A stretch of DNA of 64,000 bases from Pseudomonas sp. GOM6 (GTDB lineage Bacteria; Pseudomonadota; Gammaproteobacteria; Pseudomonadales; Pseudomonadaceae): positions 1 through 64,000 of the forward strand of contig NZ_JARPUS010000013.1 of NCBI RefSeq assembly GCF_029537485.1, in the 5' to 3' direction. This document shows positions 37,982 to 50,705 of the stretch, piece by piece. Below the pieces are notes generated by a model. The model was not told the origin of the DNA, made no database searches, and was given only the letters and a program-made list of their open reading frames with translations. Numbering within the stretch: the stretch's first letter is position 1; each line of letters opens with the position of its first letter. The position numbers were made by a program, and so were the translations under genes.

Positions 37982-38782
37982 ATGACCGACTTCACTACCG
38001 TACAGCTGGAAAAAGACCCGCGCGGCTTCGCCACCCTGTGGCTCAACCGCCCGGACAAAAACAACGCCTTCAATGCCGAGATGATCCGCGAGCTGATCCT
38101 AGCCATCGATGCCATCGCTGCCGACAAGAGCTTGCGCTTCCTGCTGCTGCGCGGCCACGGCAAGCACTTCTCCGCTGGCGCCGACCTGGCCTGGATGCAG
38201 GCTTCGGCCAAGCTCGACTACAACGCCAACCTGAATGACGCGCGTGAGCTGGCCGAGCTGATGTACAACCTCAACGGCCTGAAGATCCCGACCCTGGCCG
38301 TGGTCCAGGGCGCGGCCTTTGGCGGCGCTGTGGGCCTGGTCAGTTGCTGCGATATGGCCATTGGCGCAGACGATGCGCTGTTCAGCCTATCCGAAGTGCG
38401 CATCGGCCTGGCCCCGGCGGTGATCAGCCCCTTCGTGGTCCAGGCCCTCGGCGAGCGCGCCGCGCGCCGCTATGCGCTGACCGCCGAGCGCTTCTCCGGC
38501 AGCCGCGCCCGCGAGCTGGGCCTGCTGGCCGAGGCCTACCCCGCCGCCGAGCTGGACGCCCAGATCGAGAGCTGGGTAGCCAACCTGCTGCTCAACAGCC
38601 CACAGGCCATGCAGGTGAGCAAGGACTTGCTGCGCGAGGTCGGCAGTGGCGTGCTCAATCCGCCCCTGCGCCGCTACACCGAGAACGCCATCGCCCGCAT
38701 CCGTGTCAGCCCGGAAGGCCAAGAGGGGCTCAACGCCTTCCTGGAAAAACGCACACCCGCCTGGCAGGAGCCGCAAGCATGA
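37982..38782 (+). CDS. liuC: Methylglutaconyl-CoA hydratase LiuC
   Basis: A 266-residue enoyl-CoA hydratase/isomerase family protein that hydrates 3-methylglutaconyl-CoA to HMG-CoA. Motifs are GFATLWLNRPDKNNAFNAEMI, LLLRGHGKHFSAGADLAWMQ (oxyanion hole, with active-site region near residues 60-70) and LAVVQGAAFGGAVGLVSCCDMAIGADDALFSLSEVRIGLAPAVISPFV. The genomic order B-C-D and the SAGADLAWMQ motif support LiuC over a general crotonase. It overlaps liuD by 4 bp (ATGA), implying coupled translation. Confidence 0.94.
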   Translation: MTDFTTVQLEKDPRGFATLWLNRPDKNNAFNAEMIRELILAIDAIAADKSLRFLLLRGHGKHFSAGADLAWMQASAKLDYNANLNDARELAELMYNLNGLKIPTLAVVQGAAFGGAVGLVSCCDMAIGADDALFSLSEVRIGLAPAVISPFVVQALGERAARRYALTAERFSGSRARELGLLAEAYPAAELDAQIESWVANLLLNSPQAMQVSKDLLREVGSGVLNPPLRRYTENAIARIRVSPEGQEGLNAFLEKRTPAWQEPQA

Positions 38783-40776
38783 GCACGCTGTCCCATTCAT
38801 CCCTCACCCCGGCCCTCTCCCGTGGGGAGAGGGAGAAGAGCATCGATACCCTGCTGGTCGCCAACCGCGGCGAGATCGCCTGCCGGGTGATGCGCACCGC
38901 CAAGGCCCAGGGCCTGAAGACCGTGGCCGTGCACAGCGCCATCGACGCCCAGGCGCGCCATGTGCGCGAGGCCGACATCGCGGTGAACCTCGGCGGCGCC
39001 AAGCCGGCCGAGAGCTACCTGCTCATCGACAAGATCATCGCCGCGGCCAAGGCCAGCGGCGCCCAGGCCATCCACCCGGGCTACGGTTTCCTCTCCGAGA
39101 ACGCCGGCTTCGCCCGCGCCATCGAGGCTGCCGGTCTGGTTTTCCTCGGCCCACCGGCGTCGGCCATCGACGCCATGGGCAGCAAGTCCGCCGCCAAGGC
39201 ACTGATGGAAGACGCCGGCGTACCGCTGGTGCCCGGCTACCACGGCGAAGCCCAGGACGTGGAGACCTTCCGCGCCGCCGCCGAACGCATTGGCTATCCG
39301 GTGCTGCTCAAGGCCGCCGCCGGTGGTGGCGGCAAGGGCATGAAGGTGGTCGAGCGCGAGGCCGATCTGGCCGAGACCCTGGCCTCTGCTCAGCGCGAGG
39401 CCCAATCGGCCTTCGGCGACTCACGCATGCTGGTGGAAAAATACGTGCTGCAGCCGCGCCACGTGGAAATCCAGGTATTCGCCGACAGCCACGGCAACTG
39501 TCTGTACCTCAACGAGCGTGACTGCTCGATCCAGCGCCGCCACCAGAAGGTAGTCGAGGAAGCCCCCGCTCCGGGCCTAACACCCGAGCTGCGCCGCGCC
39601 ATGGGCGAAGCCGCGGTCAAGGCCGCCCAAGCCATCGGCTATGTCGGCGCCGGCACCGTGGAGTTCCTGCTCGATGCCCGCGGCCAGTTCTTCTTTATGG
39701 AGATGAACACCCGCCTGCAGGTCGAGCACCCGGTCACCGAGGCCATCACCGGTCTCGACCTGGTGGCCTGGCAGATTCGCGTGGCTCGGGGCGAAGCGCT
39801 GCCGATTACCCAGGAGCAGGTGCCGCTCAACGGTCACGCCATCGAAGTGCGCCTGTATGCCGAGGATACCGAGCAGGACTTCCTGCCCGCCTCCGGCGAC
39901 CTCAAGCTGTACCGCGAAGCGGCTGGCGGCGAAGGTCGCCGCGTCGACAGCGGCGTGGCCGAGGGCGACACCATCTCGTCGTTCTACGACCCCATGCTGG
40001 CCAAGCTGATCGCCTGGGGGGAGGACCGCGAGCAGGCCCGTCAGCGCCTGCTGGCCATGCTCGACGAGACAGCTGTCGGCGGCTTCGCCAGCAACCTGCC
40101 CTTCCTGCGCCGCGTACTGGCCCATCCGGCCTTCGCCGGTGCCGAGCTGGATACCGGCTTTATCGCCCGTCACCAGGAGCAGCTGCTGCCGGTCGCCGGC
40201 GAGCTGCCGGGTGAGTTCTGGCAACTGGCCGCCGAGGCCTGGCTGCAGAGCGAAATACCCAGCCGCGCGCACGAGGACTATTACTCGCCGTGGAACAGCC
40301 ACTCGGGCTGGCGCTCGGGACTGGCCTCTGAGACCGACCTGCACCTGAGCTGCGGCGAGCAGCGCAGCACCGTGCACCTGCGTGGCCCGCTGCGTTCGCG
40401 CCTGCTGGGCGAGCAACTGTGGCTCGAACAGGACGGCCTGCGCCGCGCGCATCGAGCCATCCGCCAGGGCGATGCGCTCTACTTGGAGTGGCAGGGCAAG
40501 CTGCATGAAGTACGTCGCATCGACCCCATCGCCGAAGTCGAGGCCAGCCACGCCCACCACGGCGGGCTGACGGCACCGATGAACGGCAGTATCGTGCGCG
40601 TGCTGGTCGAACCCGGCCAAACCGTGGAAGCCGGCACCGCCCTGGTGGTGCTGGAGGCCATGAAAATGGAGCACAGCATTCGCGCCGCCCAGGCGGGCAC
40701 CGTCAAGGCGCTCTACTGCGCCGAGGGTGACATGGTCAGCGAAGGCACCGTATTGGTGGAGCTGGAAGAAGCCTGA
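38779..40776 (+). CDS. liuD: 3-Methylcrotonyl-CoA carboxylase alpha subunit LiuD (biotin carboxylase/BCCP)
   Basis: A 665-residue protein with biotin carboxylase domain (TLLVANRGEIACRVMRTAKAQGLKTVAV; ATP-grasp GGGGKGMK near residue 180; EMNTRLQVEHPVTE) and a C-terminal biotinyl domain VVLEAMKMEHSI with the biotinylated Lys. ATG 38779 overlaps the liuC stop and has AGGAG eight bases before it. The first 19 residues (MSTLSHSSLTPALSRGERE) contain a translated CTCTCCC repeat, not found in LiuD proteins I recall, which start close to the TLLVANRGE motif. The extension precedes the conserved fold, so activity may be unaffected. Confidence 0.95.
   Translation: MSTLSHSSLTPALSRGEREKSIDTLLVANRGEIACRVMRTAKAQGLKTVAVHSAIDAQARHVREADIAVNLGGAKPAESYLLIDKIIAAAKASGAQAIHPGYGFLSENAGFARAIEAAGLVFLGPPASAIDAMGSKSAAKALMEDAGVPLVPGYHGEAQDVETFRAAAERIGYPVLLKAAAGGGGKGMKVVEREADLAETLASAQREAQSAFGDSRMLVEKYVLQPRHVEIQVFADSHGNCLYLNERDCSIQRRHQKVVEEAPAPGLTPELRRAMGEAAVKAAQAIGYVGAGTVEFLLDARGQFFFMEMNTRLQVEHPVTEAITGLDLVAWQIRVARGEALPITQEQVPLNGHAIEVRLYAEDTEQDFLPASGDLKLYREAAGGEGRRVDSGVAEGDTISSFYDPMLAKLIAWGEDREQARQRLLAMLDETAVGGFASNLPFLRRVLAHPAFAGAELDTGFIARHQEQLLPVAGELPGEFWQLAAEAWLQSEIPSRAHEDYYSPWNSHSGWRSGLASETDLHLSCGEQRSTVHLRGPLRSRLLGEQLWLEQDGLRRAHRAIRQGDALYLEWQGKLHEVRRIDPIAEVEASHAHHGGLTAPMNGSIVRVLVEPGQTVEAGTALVVLEAMKMEHSIRAAQAGTVKALYCAEGDMVSEGTVLVELEEA
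38801..38834 (+). repeat. CTCTCCC-type repeat inside the liuD coding region
   Basis: CCCTCACCCCGGCCCTCTCC followed by CGTGGGGAGAGGGA forms a hairpin (CCCTCTCC/GGGAGAGGG) like those in the liuA-B and liuD-E gaps. It is read in frame as SLTPALSRGERE, a peptide that this repeat family commonly encodes in annotations. Confidence 0.88.
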
Positions 40777-40790
40777 TGCAACACGCTATT

Positions 40791-40823
40791 CCCTCTCCCT
40801 CCGGGAGAGGGTTAGGGTGAGGG
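40791..40823. repeat. CTCTCCC-type repeat between liuD and liuE
   Basis: CCCTCTCCCTCCGGGAGAGGG (40791-40811) plus TTAGGGTGAGGG forms a hairpin in the 132-bp gap. The unit matches the elements at 21956 and 36226. Confidence 0.88.
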
Positions 40824-40908
40824 CATAACAGGCAAATCAGCTGCTACCCGGGCGACCCACTCCCTGCACCCTGGAGCGGGCCGCCAAACCAATCTTGCGA
40901 GGAAATCC

Positions 40909-41811
40909 ATGAATCTGCCGCAACACGTCCGCCTGGTCGAAGTCGGCCCGCGCGACGGCCTGCAGAACGAGAAACAGCCGATCAGCGTGGCCGACAAGGT
41001 GCGCCTCACCGACGACCTGAGCGCCGCCGGCCTGAGTTATATCGAGGTGGGCAGCTTCGTCTCGCCCAAGTGGGTGCCACAGATGGCCGGCTCCGCCGAA
41101 GTGTTTGCCCAGATCCAGCGCAAGCCCGGCGTGGTCTACGGCGCCCTCACCCCCAACCTCAAGGGTTTCGAGGCCGCCGTCGAAGCCGGGGTCAAGGAAG
41201 TCGCGGTGTTCGCCGCCGCTTCCGAGGCCTTCTCGCAGAAGAACATCAACTGCTCCATCGCCGAGAGCCTGCAGCGTTTCGTGCCAGTGATGGACGCCGC
41301 CAAGGCCCAGGGCATCAGCGTGCGCGGCTATGTGTCCTGCGTGCTCGGCTGCCCCTACGAGGGCGAAGTAGCACCTGAGCAGGTCGCCGCCGTGGCGCGG
41401 GAGCTGTTGGCCATGGGCTGCTACGAGGTGTCGCTGGGCGACACCATCGGCACCGGCACCGCCGGCAAGACGCGCCAGTTGTTCGACGTGGTCGGCCGCG
41501 ATATCCCGCGCGACAAGCTCGCCGGGCATTTCCATGACACCTACGGTCAGGCCCTGACCAACATTTATGCCAGCCTCCTGGAAGGCATCGCCGTGTTCGA
41601 CAGCTCGGTCGCCGGCCTGGGCGGCTGTCCCTATGCCAAGGGCGCCACCGGCAACGTCGCCACCGAGGACGTGCTCTACCTGCTGAACGGTCTGGGCATC
41701 CACACCGGCATCGACATGGACAAGCTGATCGCCGCCGGCCAGCGCATCTGCCAGGTGCTTGGCAAGGACAACGGCTCGCGAGTGGCCAAAGCCAGCCTCG
41801 CGCGAGCCTGA
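40909..41811 (+). CDS. liuE: Hydroxymethylglutaryl-CoA lyase LiuE
   Basis: A 300-residue HMG-CoA lyase that cleaves HMG-CoA into acetyl-CoA and acetoacetate. Metal and catalytic motifs are [17 protein letters not shown] (Arg-Asp at the active site), [26 protein letters not shown] (metal His pair) and [27 protein letters not shown] with the signature Cys. Length is typical of the bacterial enzyme. It completes leucine breakdown in this operon. Confidence 0.96.
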   Translation: MNLPQHVRLVEVGPRDGLQNEKQPISVADKVRLTDDLSAAGLSYIEVGSFVSPKWVPQMAGSAEVFAQIQRKPGVVYGALTPNLKGFEAAVEAGVKEVAVFAAASEAFSQKNINCSIAESLQRFVPVMDAAKAQGISVRGYVSCVLGCPYEGEVAPEQVAAVARELLAMGCYEVSLGDTIGTGTAGKTRQLFDVVGRDIPRDKLAGHFHDTYGQALTNIYASLLEGIAVFDSSVAGLGGCPYAKGATGNVATEDVLYLLNGLGIHTGIDMDKLIAAGQRICQVLGKDNGSRVAKASLARA

Positions 41812-41907
41812 ACCGAACTGGACGTTCGCACAGCGCTGAGCAGCGCGCTGACTTGATCCGTGGCGGTTATGCTATCGGTATCTCCACTCGACGCACGAGA
41901 GACCGAG

Positions 41908-43863
<1,956 letters not shown>

Positions 43864-43944
43864 ATAAGTGAGCCACTCCCAACTGAGCCAGAAATACCGC
43901 AGCATTAGCTATATTGGATGGCATACCAGGACAGGATACTGCTG

Positions 43945-44685
43945 ATGCAAATCGTCCTCTGGCTGCTGGTTGCTCTGCTGTTTGCCGGCTACGTTGCTGC
44001 CGAAGAACCACTGAACCTGCATATGCCGGACGCGCCCCCGCTGACGTTGCAAAACGACAGCCGAGGCCACGGCATGGTTGGCGATATCACGCTCGCAGCT
44101 ATCGCGCTTAGCGGCCGAACGGTGCGCATTATTGATGAACCCTGGGCAAGAGCCCAGATGAACGTTGCCACGGGCCACAATCAGCTCATCATTCCGCTAT
44201 CTCGTACTCCGGATCGCGAGGCCAGCTACACCTGGATCGTCCCGGTCATGCCACTGGAGCGTGCTTTCTTTAGCCTCGACGAGCCTGTCCGCAACTTCGA
44301 CCAGGCACGCCAGCGATACCAGCGCATTGGCGTCGGGCTTGGCACAGCCCAAGTAGAGATCCTGCGACGCGAAGGCTTCGCCGACGAGCAGATCATCCAA
44401 CTCAAGCTGGGCGAGAACCCAGCCATTCTGCTCGAGCTCGGACGTATAGATGCCTGGTTTACTGGAGTTCCGGAAGCACTGTACATCTGGAGCCAATCGT
44501 CACCACAGCGGCAGAAATTGCGCCAGAGCCCTGTTCTGGCCAGCTCAGAACTCTACTTGGCCTGCTCCAAGAGCTGCGACTCGCAACTCGTGGAGCAATT
44601 GAAAGCCGCCGTGGTGCAACTGGAGTCAAGTGGCGAGAGTCTGCGTTTACGTCAGGTCTATGTGTCTGAACTCGAACCGCACTGA
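43945..44685 (+). CDS. Periplasmic amino-acid-binding-like protein (orphan)
   Basis: A 246-residue exported protein. A Sec signal (MQIVLWLLVALLFAGYVAA) precedes EEPLNLHMPDAPPLTL, then a type-II substrate-binding fold: GMVGDITLAAIALSGRTVRII, LSRTPDREASYTWIVPVM, IGVGLGTAQVEILRREGF, LELGRIDAWFTGVPEALYIWSQ. This is the PBPb/ABC amino-acid-binding family without any adjacent transport genes, as in many stand-alone Pseudomonas SBP-like proteins. The frame opens at 43918, but ATG 43945 starts the signal peptide. Base composition is lower in GC than its neighbours. Ligand unknown. Confidence 0.75.
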   Translation: MQIVLWLLVALLFAGYVAAEEPLNLHMPDAPPLTLQNDSRGHGMVGDITLAAIALSGRTVRIIDEPWARAQMNVATGHNQLIIPLSRTPDREASYTWIVPVMPLERAFFSLDEPVRNFDQARQRYQRIGVGLGTAQVEILRREGFADEQIIQLKLGENPAILLELGRIDAWFTGVPEALYIWSQSSPQRQKLRQSPVLASSELYLACSKSCDSQLVEQLKAAVVQLESSGESLRLRQVYVSELEPH

Positions 44686-44774
44686 ACCTCGCCCGCGCAG
44701 CCAATGCATCGCACCGACCTGCCAGGCCAAAGGCAGCAAGAACAATTGGAATAGCAAATAAATGGAAGCGCTCA

Positions 44775-44789
44775 GTACTTTTAAAGTAC
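44775..44789. other. Short palindrome in the 217-bp gap before ffs
   Basis: GTACTTT-T-AAAGTAC is a perfect 7-1-7 dyad in the stretch 44686-44902. I see no gene in that stretch; a weak CTGCC/GGCAG hairpin lies near 44720-44735. The dyad has no recognised role. Confidence 0.4.
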
Positions 44790-44902
44790 GCAATAAGGGC
44801 CTATTGCGATTGACGACGAGAAGTACCAAAACCTCAAAAACCGCCGCCGCGCCTGGGCTGCTCAGCTACTGGTCTTGAAATGCAGGCTTACAAAATGGAG
44901 GC

Positions 44903-45006
44903 GGCCCCATCAGCCACACCCCGGCACACGACGTTCCCGCTATGGCTGCTTCCTTCCGGACCTGACCAGGTTGACGGGTAATCGTTGCGGGGGGACCGAT
45001 GGGGCC
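44903..45006 (-). ncRNA. ffs: Signal recognition particle 4.5S RNA
   Basis: On the minus strand the RNA starts GGCCCCATCGG and ends GATGGGGCC, so the ends pair. The middle holds the SRP domain IV hallmarks GGTCAGGTCC, GGAAGGAAGCAGCC, the Ffh-binding internal loops. The length of about 104 nt is typical of bacterial 4.5S RNA (E. coli mature 114). A -10/-35 pair lies 36-63 bp upstream and a T-rich ATTTTGT follows the 3' end. It binds Ffh for co-translational membrane targeting. Confidence 0.95.
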
Positions 45007-45041
45007 ACCATAACGAAGCCCGTCGAACGACGGGCCGCGCC

Positions 45042-45069
45042 ATTGTACTGACTGGGAGCAAAGTTACAA
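45042..45069 (-). promoter_or_regulatory. Promoter of ffs
   Basis: Minus strand TTGTAA (45064-45069) and TACAAT (45042-45047) are separated by 16 bp, near the sigma-70 consensus TTGACA/TATAAT. Between it and the mature RNA lies an 18-nt hairpin GCCCGTC-GTTC-GACGGGC (45018-45035), so the primary transcript would have a 5' leader that must be trimmed. Confidence 0.65.
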
Positions 45070-45108
45070 CCGCTTCAAGCACTTAGCCGTGTGATTGGCT
45101 TGCAGGCG

Positions 45109-46743
45109 CTAGACACGGAAGCGGCCCACCAGCTGCGCCAGACCATGAGACAGGTCGGAAAGACGCGCGCTGGCCTGGGTACTCTGCTCCGAGGTTGCCG
45201 CAGCTTCGTTGGAAAGGTCGCGAATATCGCTGATGTTGCGGGCGATTTCCTCGGTTACGCTGCTTTGCTGCTCGCATGCGGTGGCGATCTGGGCAGCCAT
45301 ATCATTGATGCGAGCGACCGAATCTCCGGTAGCAGACAGTGCGCCATCGACGCCCGCAGCACGCTCAACGCTGTCGCGAGCCTTGGCACTACCGGAATGC
45401 ATGGCCTTGACGGCATTCTGCACACCGACCTGCAGGCGTTCGATCATTTCCTGAATGTCCTTGGTCGAGTCCTGGGTGCGTGCAGCCAGAGCACGCACCT
45501 CGTCGGCCACGACAGCAAAGCCTCTCCCCTGCTCACCCGCACGCGCAGCTTCGATGGCGGCATTCAGTGCCAGCAGGTTGGTTTGCTCGGCAATACCCTT
45601 GATCACGGCGAGCACAGCACCGATGTTGGCCGTTTCCTGCTCCAGCGTTTGAATAGTTTCGGAGGCACTTTCGACCTCGTGTGCCAACTGACGGATAGCG
45701 TGGATAGTGGCGCCTACGACCTCGGCCCCCTCGCGGGACTGGGTTTCCGCGTTACGAGCGGCATCCGCCGCATTCTGGGCGTTGCGCGCTACTTCATGGA
45801 CAGCGACGCTCATTTCAGTGGCCGCCGTACTGACCTGATCGACAGCCGCATGCTCGCTACTGATCAGTCGGTCATTGGCCGCAGCCATGCCCGCCAGACT
45901 CTGGGCCGACTCAGCCACTTCGCCGGTCACTCGTCCAACTTCTTTGATTAACGGCTGCAACTTGTCGAGGAAGCGGTTGAAGGCATCGCTGAGCTTGCCC
46001 AGTTCATCGCGCGATGAAACCTCCAAACGCACACGCAGATCGCCATCGCCCTCGGCAATCTCTTCGATACGGTTGAGCAGACTGTGCAGCGGACGAGTCA
46101 CCAGCAGCGGGAAGCCCAGCACCAGCACGGCGCATATGAACAGGCCAACAGCAATGATGCTGCCTTGCTGCCAGCTGAGTTCTTCACCCAGGGCAATAGC
46201 CTTGAGGCCTTCGGCGTTAGCTTCGTTGTCCTCCATTTCGCCCAGCTTATCGATCGACTCGCGCATGGCTTCAAACTGACTCTCGCTTTCCCCGAAACTC
46301 AGCGCCGAAGCCGCACCCGGATCACTGACGGCAAGCTCCAGAACCTTGGTGGAGGTCGCCTTCCAGCGGGCGAATCCGGCATCGAAACTTTTCACCAAAG
46401 CCAGCGCCTCGGCGCTGGGTTGCATTGCGGCGTATTTGTGCACGCGGTCGTAGGCTTGCTGCATATTCTCCGCGTGAGACGCCCGCAAGGCCTCAGCATG
46501 CTCACCTGCGGACTCGCCAAGGAGACTGCGCTCGGCGACGAAGGCCTGGTAAAGGTCGCGATCCGCATTGAGCAACACACTGATCGCAGGCAGGTAGCGA
46601 TTGGTAAGACGAGTGCTGGAATCAGCAACCTGCTGAATACCACTCATGCCCAAACCTCCCATCAGCACCAGCAATAAGGCCAGTAGCAAGATGGGCAGAG
46701 CAATCTTCCAGCGAAAACCCAGATCGGCAAACAAGCGCAGCAT
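45109..46743 (-). CDS. Methyl-accepting chemotaxis protein
   Basis: A 544-residue chemoreceptor. TM1 ([21 protein letters not shown], residues about 12-32), a periplasmic four-helix bundle-like ligand domain (about 35-190), TM2 ([23 protein letters not shown]), HAMP ([26 protein letters not shown]), then a signalling domain with the conserved hairpin tip [32 protein letters not shown]. No C-terminal methyltransferase-tethering pentapeptide is seen (ends VGRFRV). The ligand domain shows no cache signature that I recognise, so the ligand is unknown. Divergent from an HU-like gene. Confidence 0.93.
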   Translation of the reverse strand: MLRLFADLGFRWKIALPILLLALLLVLMGGLGMSGIQQVADSSTRLTNRYLPAISVLLNADRDLYQAFVAERSLLGESAGEHAEALRASHAENMQQAYDRVHKYAAMQPSAEALALVKSFDAGFARWKATSTKVLELAVSDPGAASALSFGESESQFEAMRESIDKLGEMEDNEANAEGLKAIALGEELSWQQGSIIAVGLFICAVLVLGFPLLVTRPLHSLLNRIEEIAEGDGDLRVRLEVSSRDELGKLSDAFNRFLDKLQPLIKEVGRVTGEVAESAQSLAGMAAANDRLISSEHAAVDQVSTAATEMSVAVHEVARNAQNAADAARNAETQSREGAEVVGATIHAIRQLAHEVESASETIQTLEQETANIGAVLAVIKGIAEQTNLLALNAAIEAARAGEQGRGFAVVADEVRALAARTQDSTKDIQEMIERLQVGVQNAVKAMHSGSAKARDSVERAAGVDGALSATGDSVARINDMAAQIATACEQQSSVTEEIARNISDIRDLSNEAAATSEQSTQASARLSDLSHGLAQLVGRFRV

Positions 46744-46939
46744 GGTGGCTTCTCCCGCGCAGTAAAACGCTATTGTTCTGCCATCAGCATAGTCAGTCTT
46801 GGGACATCGACACCTAAGGGACCGGAGAGGATGGCAACTACGGCCTGGATCAGGCCGCCAGGCTCACTTCCAGTTTAGCGGCAGAACAAGGCCGGTCTTT
46901 ATGGTAGCGTTCGCGGCAAACCACACGACTGGAGCCCTT

Positions 46940-47218
46940 ATGGCCATCACCAAGGATCAACTCATTTCCGACCTCGCCGAAGCCTGCGATCTGCAAAAAA
47001 GCAGCGTGCGCGCCCTGCTCGATCAGCTCGGTGAAATCGTCGCCGACGCGCTGGAGAACGATGGCGAGATCAATCTGCCCGGCATCGGCAAGCTGAAAGT
47101 CAGCGAACGCCCAGCCCGCACCGGCCGCAACCCGTCGACCGGCAAAGCCATCCAGATCGCCGCCAAAAAGGTGGTCAAACTCGTGCCGGCCAAAGCCCTG
47201 GTCGATGGGCTCAACTGA
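46940..47218 (+). CDS. HU-family DNA-binding protein
   Basis: A 92-residue histone-like protein: MAITKDQLISDLAEACDLQKSSVRALLDQLGEIVADALENDGEINLPGIGKLKVSERPARTGRNPSTGKAIQIAAKKVVKLVPAKALVDGLN. The GKLKVSERPARTGRNPSTGKAI arm, with R-x-GRNPxTG, is the HU/IHF beta-arm signature. ATG 46940 is preceded by GGAG. It converges on ligA, whose stop is 16 bp away. I cannot say from sequence whether it is a major HU (HupA/B) or an accessory paralogue; the diverged sequence suggests an accessory one. Confidence 0.9.
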   Translation: MAITKDQLISDLAEACDLQKSSVRALLDQLGEIVADALENDGEINLPGIGKLKVSERPARTGRNPSTGKAIQIAAKKVVKLVPAKALVDGLN

Positions 47219-47234
47219 GCCAATCTGTGGCCGG

Positions 47235-49645
<2,411 letters not shown>

Positions 49646-49666
49646 GGATTGCATAAGGTGGAACGG

Positions 49667-50518
49667 TCAGCGCTTGCCGGCGAGCTGCTTCTTGCGCTCG
49701 AACTCGACGATACGCTGACGGTAGTGCTCGATGGTCTGCGCGGTCATCACGCTGCGCTGGTCGTCCTTCAGCTCACCGTTCAGCTCGTGCGCCAGCTTGC
49801 GCGCGGCGGCGATCATCAGGTCGAAGGCCTGCTTGGGATGACGCGGGCCTGGCAGGCCGAGGAAGAAGCTCACCGCCGGGGTGTAGAACAGGTCAAAGTC
49901 ATCCAGGTCAAAGGTGCCCGGCTTGACGCCGTTGGCCATGGAGAACAGTACTTCACCATTGCCAGCCATGCTCTCGTGGCGGTGGAAAATGTCCATTTCG
50001 CCGAAGCGCAGGCCGCTCTCCAGGATGTTCTGCAGCAGGGCCGGGCCCTTGAAGCCCTCATCGCCGCGAGCGATCACATTGATGACCAGCACTTCTTCGA
50101 CCGGCGCCTGCTCTTTGTGCGACTTGAGGCTGGCTTGCTCCTCTTCGTCCTCGACCGGGGTCAGCAGGGTCGGCACCGGCTCATCGGCATCCAGGTTGAG
50201 ATCACCCTGCTGCGGTTCGATGTGGCGCTTGCGGTTAGGCTCAGGCTGGGGCACTTCAATATTGCGCCGGCGATTGAGTTCGCTGGCGCTCATGGTGGGC
50301 ATGTCTTCTTCTTTGAATTCCGGCTCGCGCTTGCGATCGACAACACGGGGCGGGCCAAGCAGGTCAGGGTCGGAATCATCGTCCGGCAGATTACTGAAGC
50401 TGTGATCCAGCTTGAATTTCAGCTTGCCGCTACCACCACGCATGCGGCGCCAGCCATCAAACAGAATGCCGACGATAACGATCACACCAATGACGATCAG
50501 CCAATAGCGCAGCTCCAT
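49667..50518 (-). CDS. zipA: Cell division protein ZipA
   Basis: A 283-residue division protein: one N-terminal membrane helix ([25 protein letters not shown], residues about 3-27), an acidic/basic low-complexity linker (about 28-130, rich in E, D, R, P), and a C-terminal FtsZ-binding domain ([67 protein letters not shown]). The C-terminal domain binds the FtsZ tail. Its neighbours smc and ligA are in the same order in P. aeruginosa. A 187-bp gap to smc may hold its promoter. Confidence 0.96.
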   Translation of the reverse strand: MELRYWLIVIGVIVIVGILFDGWRRMRGGSGKLKFKLDHSFSNLPDDDSDPDLLGPPRVVDRKREPEFKEEDMPTMSASELNRRRNIEVPQPEPNRKRHIEPQQGDLNLDADEPVPTLLTPVEDEEEQASLKSHKEQAPVEEVLVINVIARGDEGFKGPALLQNILESGLRFGEMDIFHRHESMAGNGEVLFSMANGVKPGTFDLDDFDLFYTPAVSFFLGLPGPRHPKQAFDLMIAAARKLAHELNGELKDDQRSVMTAQTIEHYRQRIVEFERKKQLAGKR

Positions 50519-50705
50519 GAAACTCCCAAGCCCCTGAACGGTGAATTTGTAATGGAAACAAGGCCTTCCAGGCCCTTTTAAACATCAATAACTGTATGTT
50601 TCTACAGCTGTTTTTCGTAGGTAATAAAAGTGAGGCCTAAGCTAGCACGACGAATGGTAAATGTGCACCGCCGCAAGGCATTTCACCATGTTTAATGCCT
50701 CGCCT

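Noticed and set aside
44686-44902. Possible small gene in the 217-bp gap before ffs
   Set aside because: No frame with a ribosome site or family features; only a 15-bp palindrome is seen.
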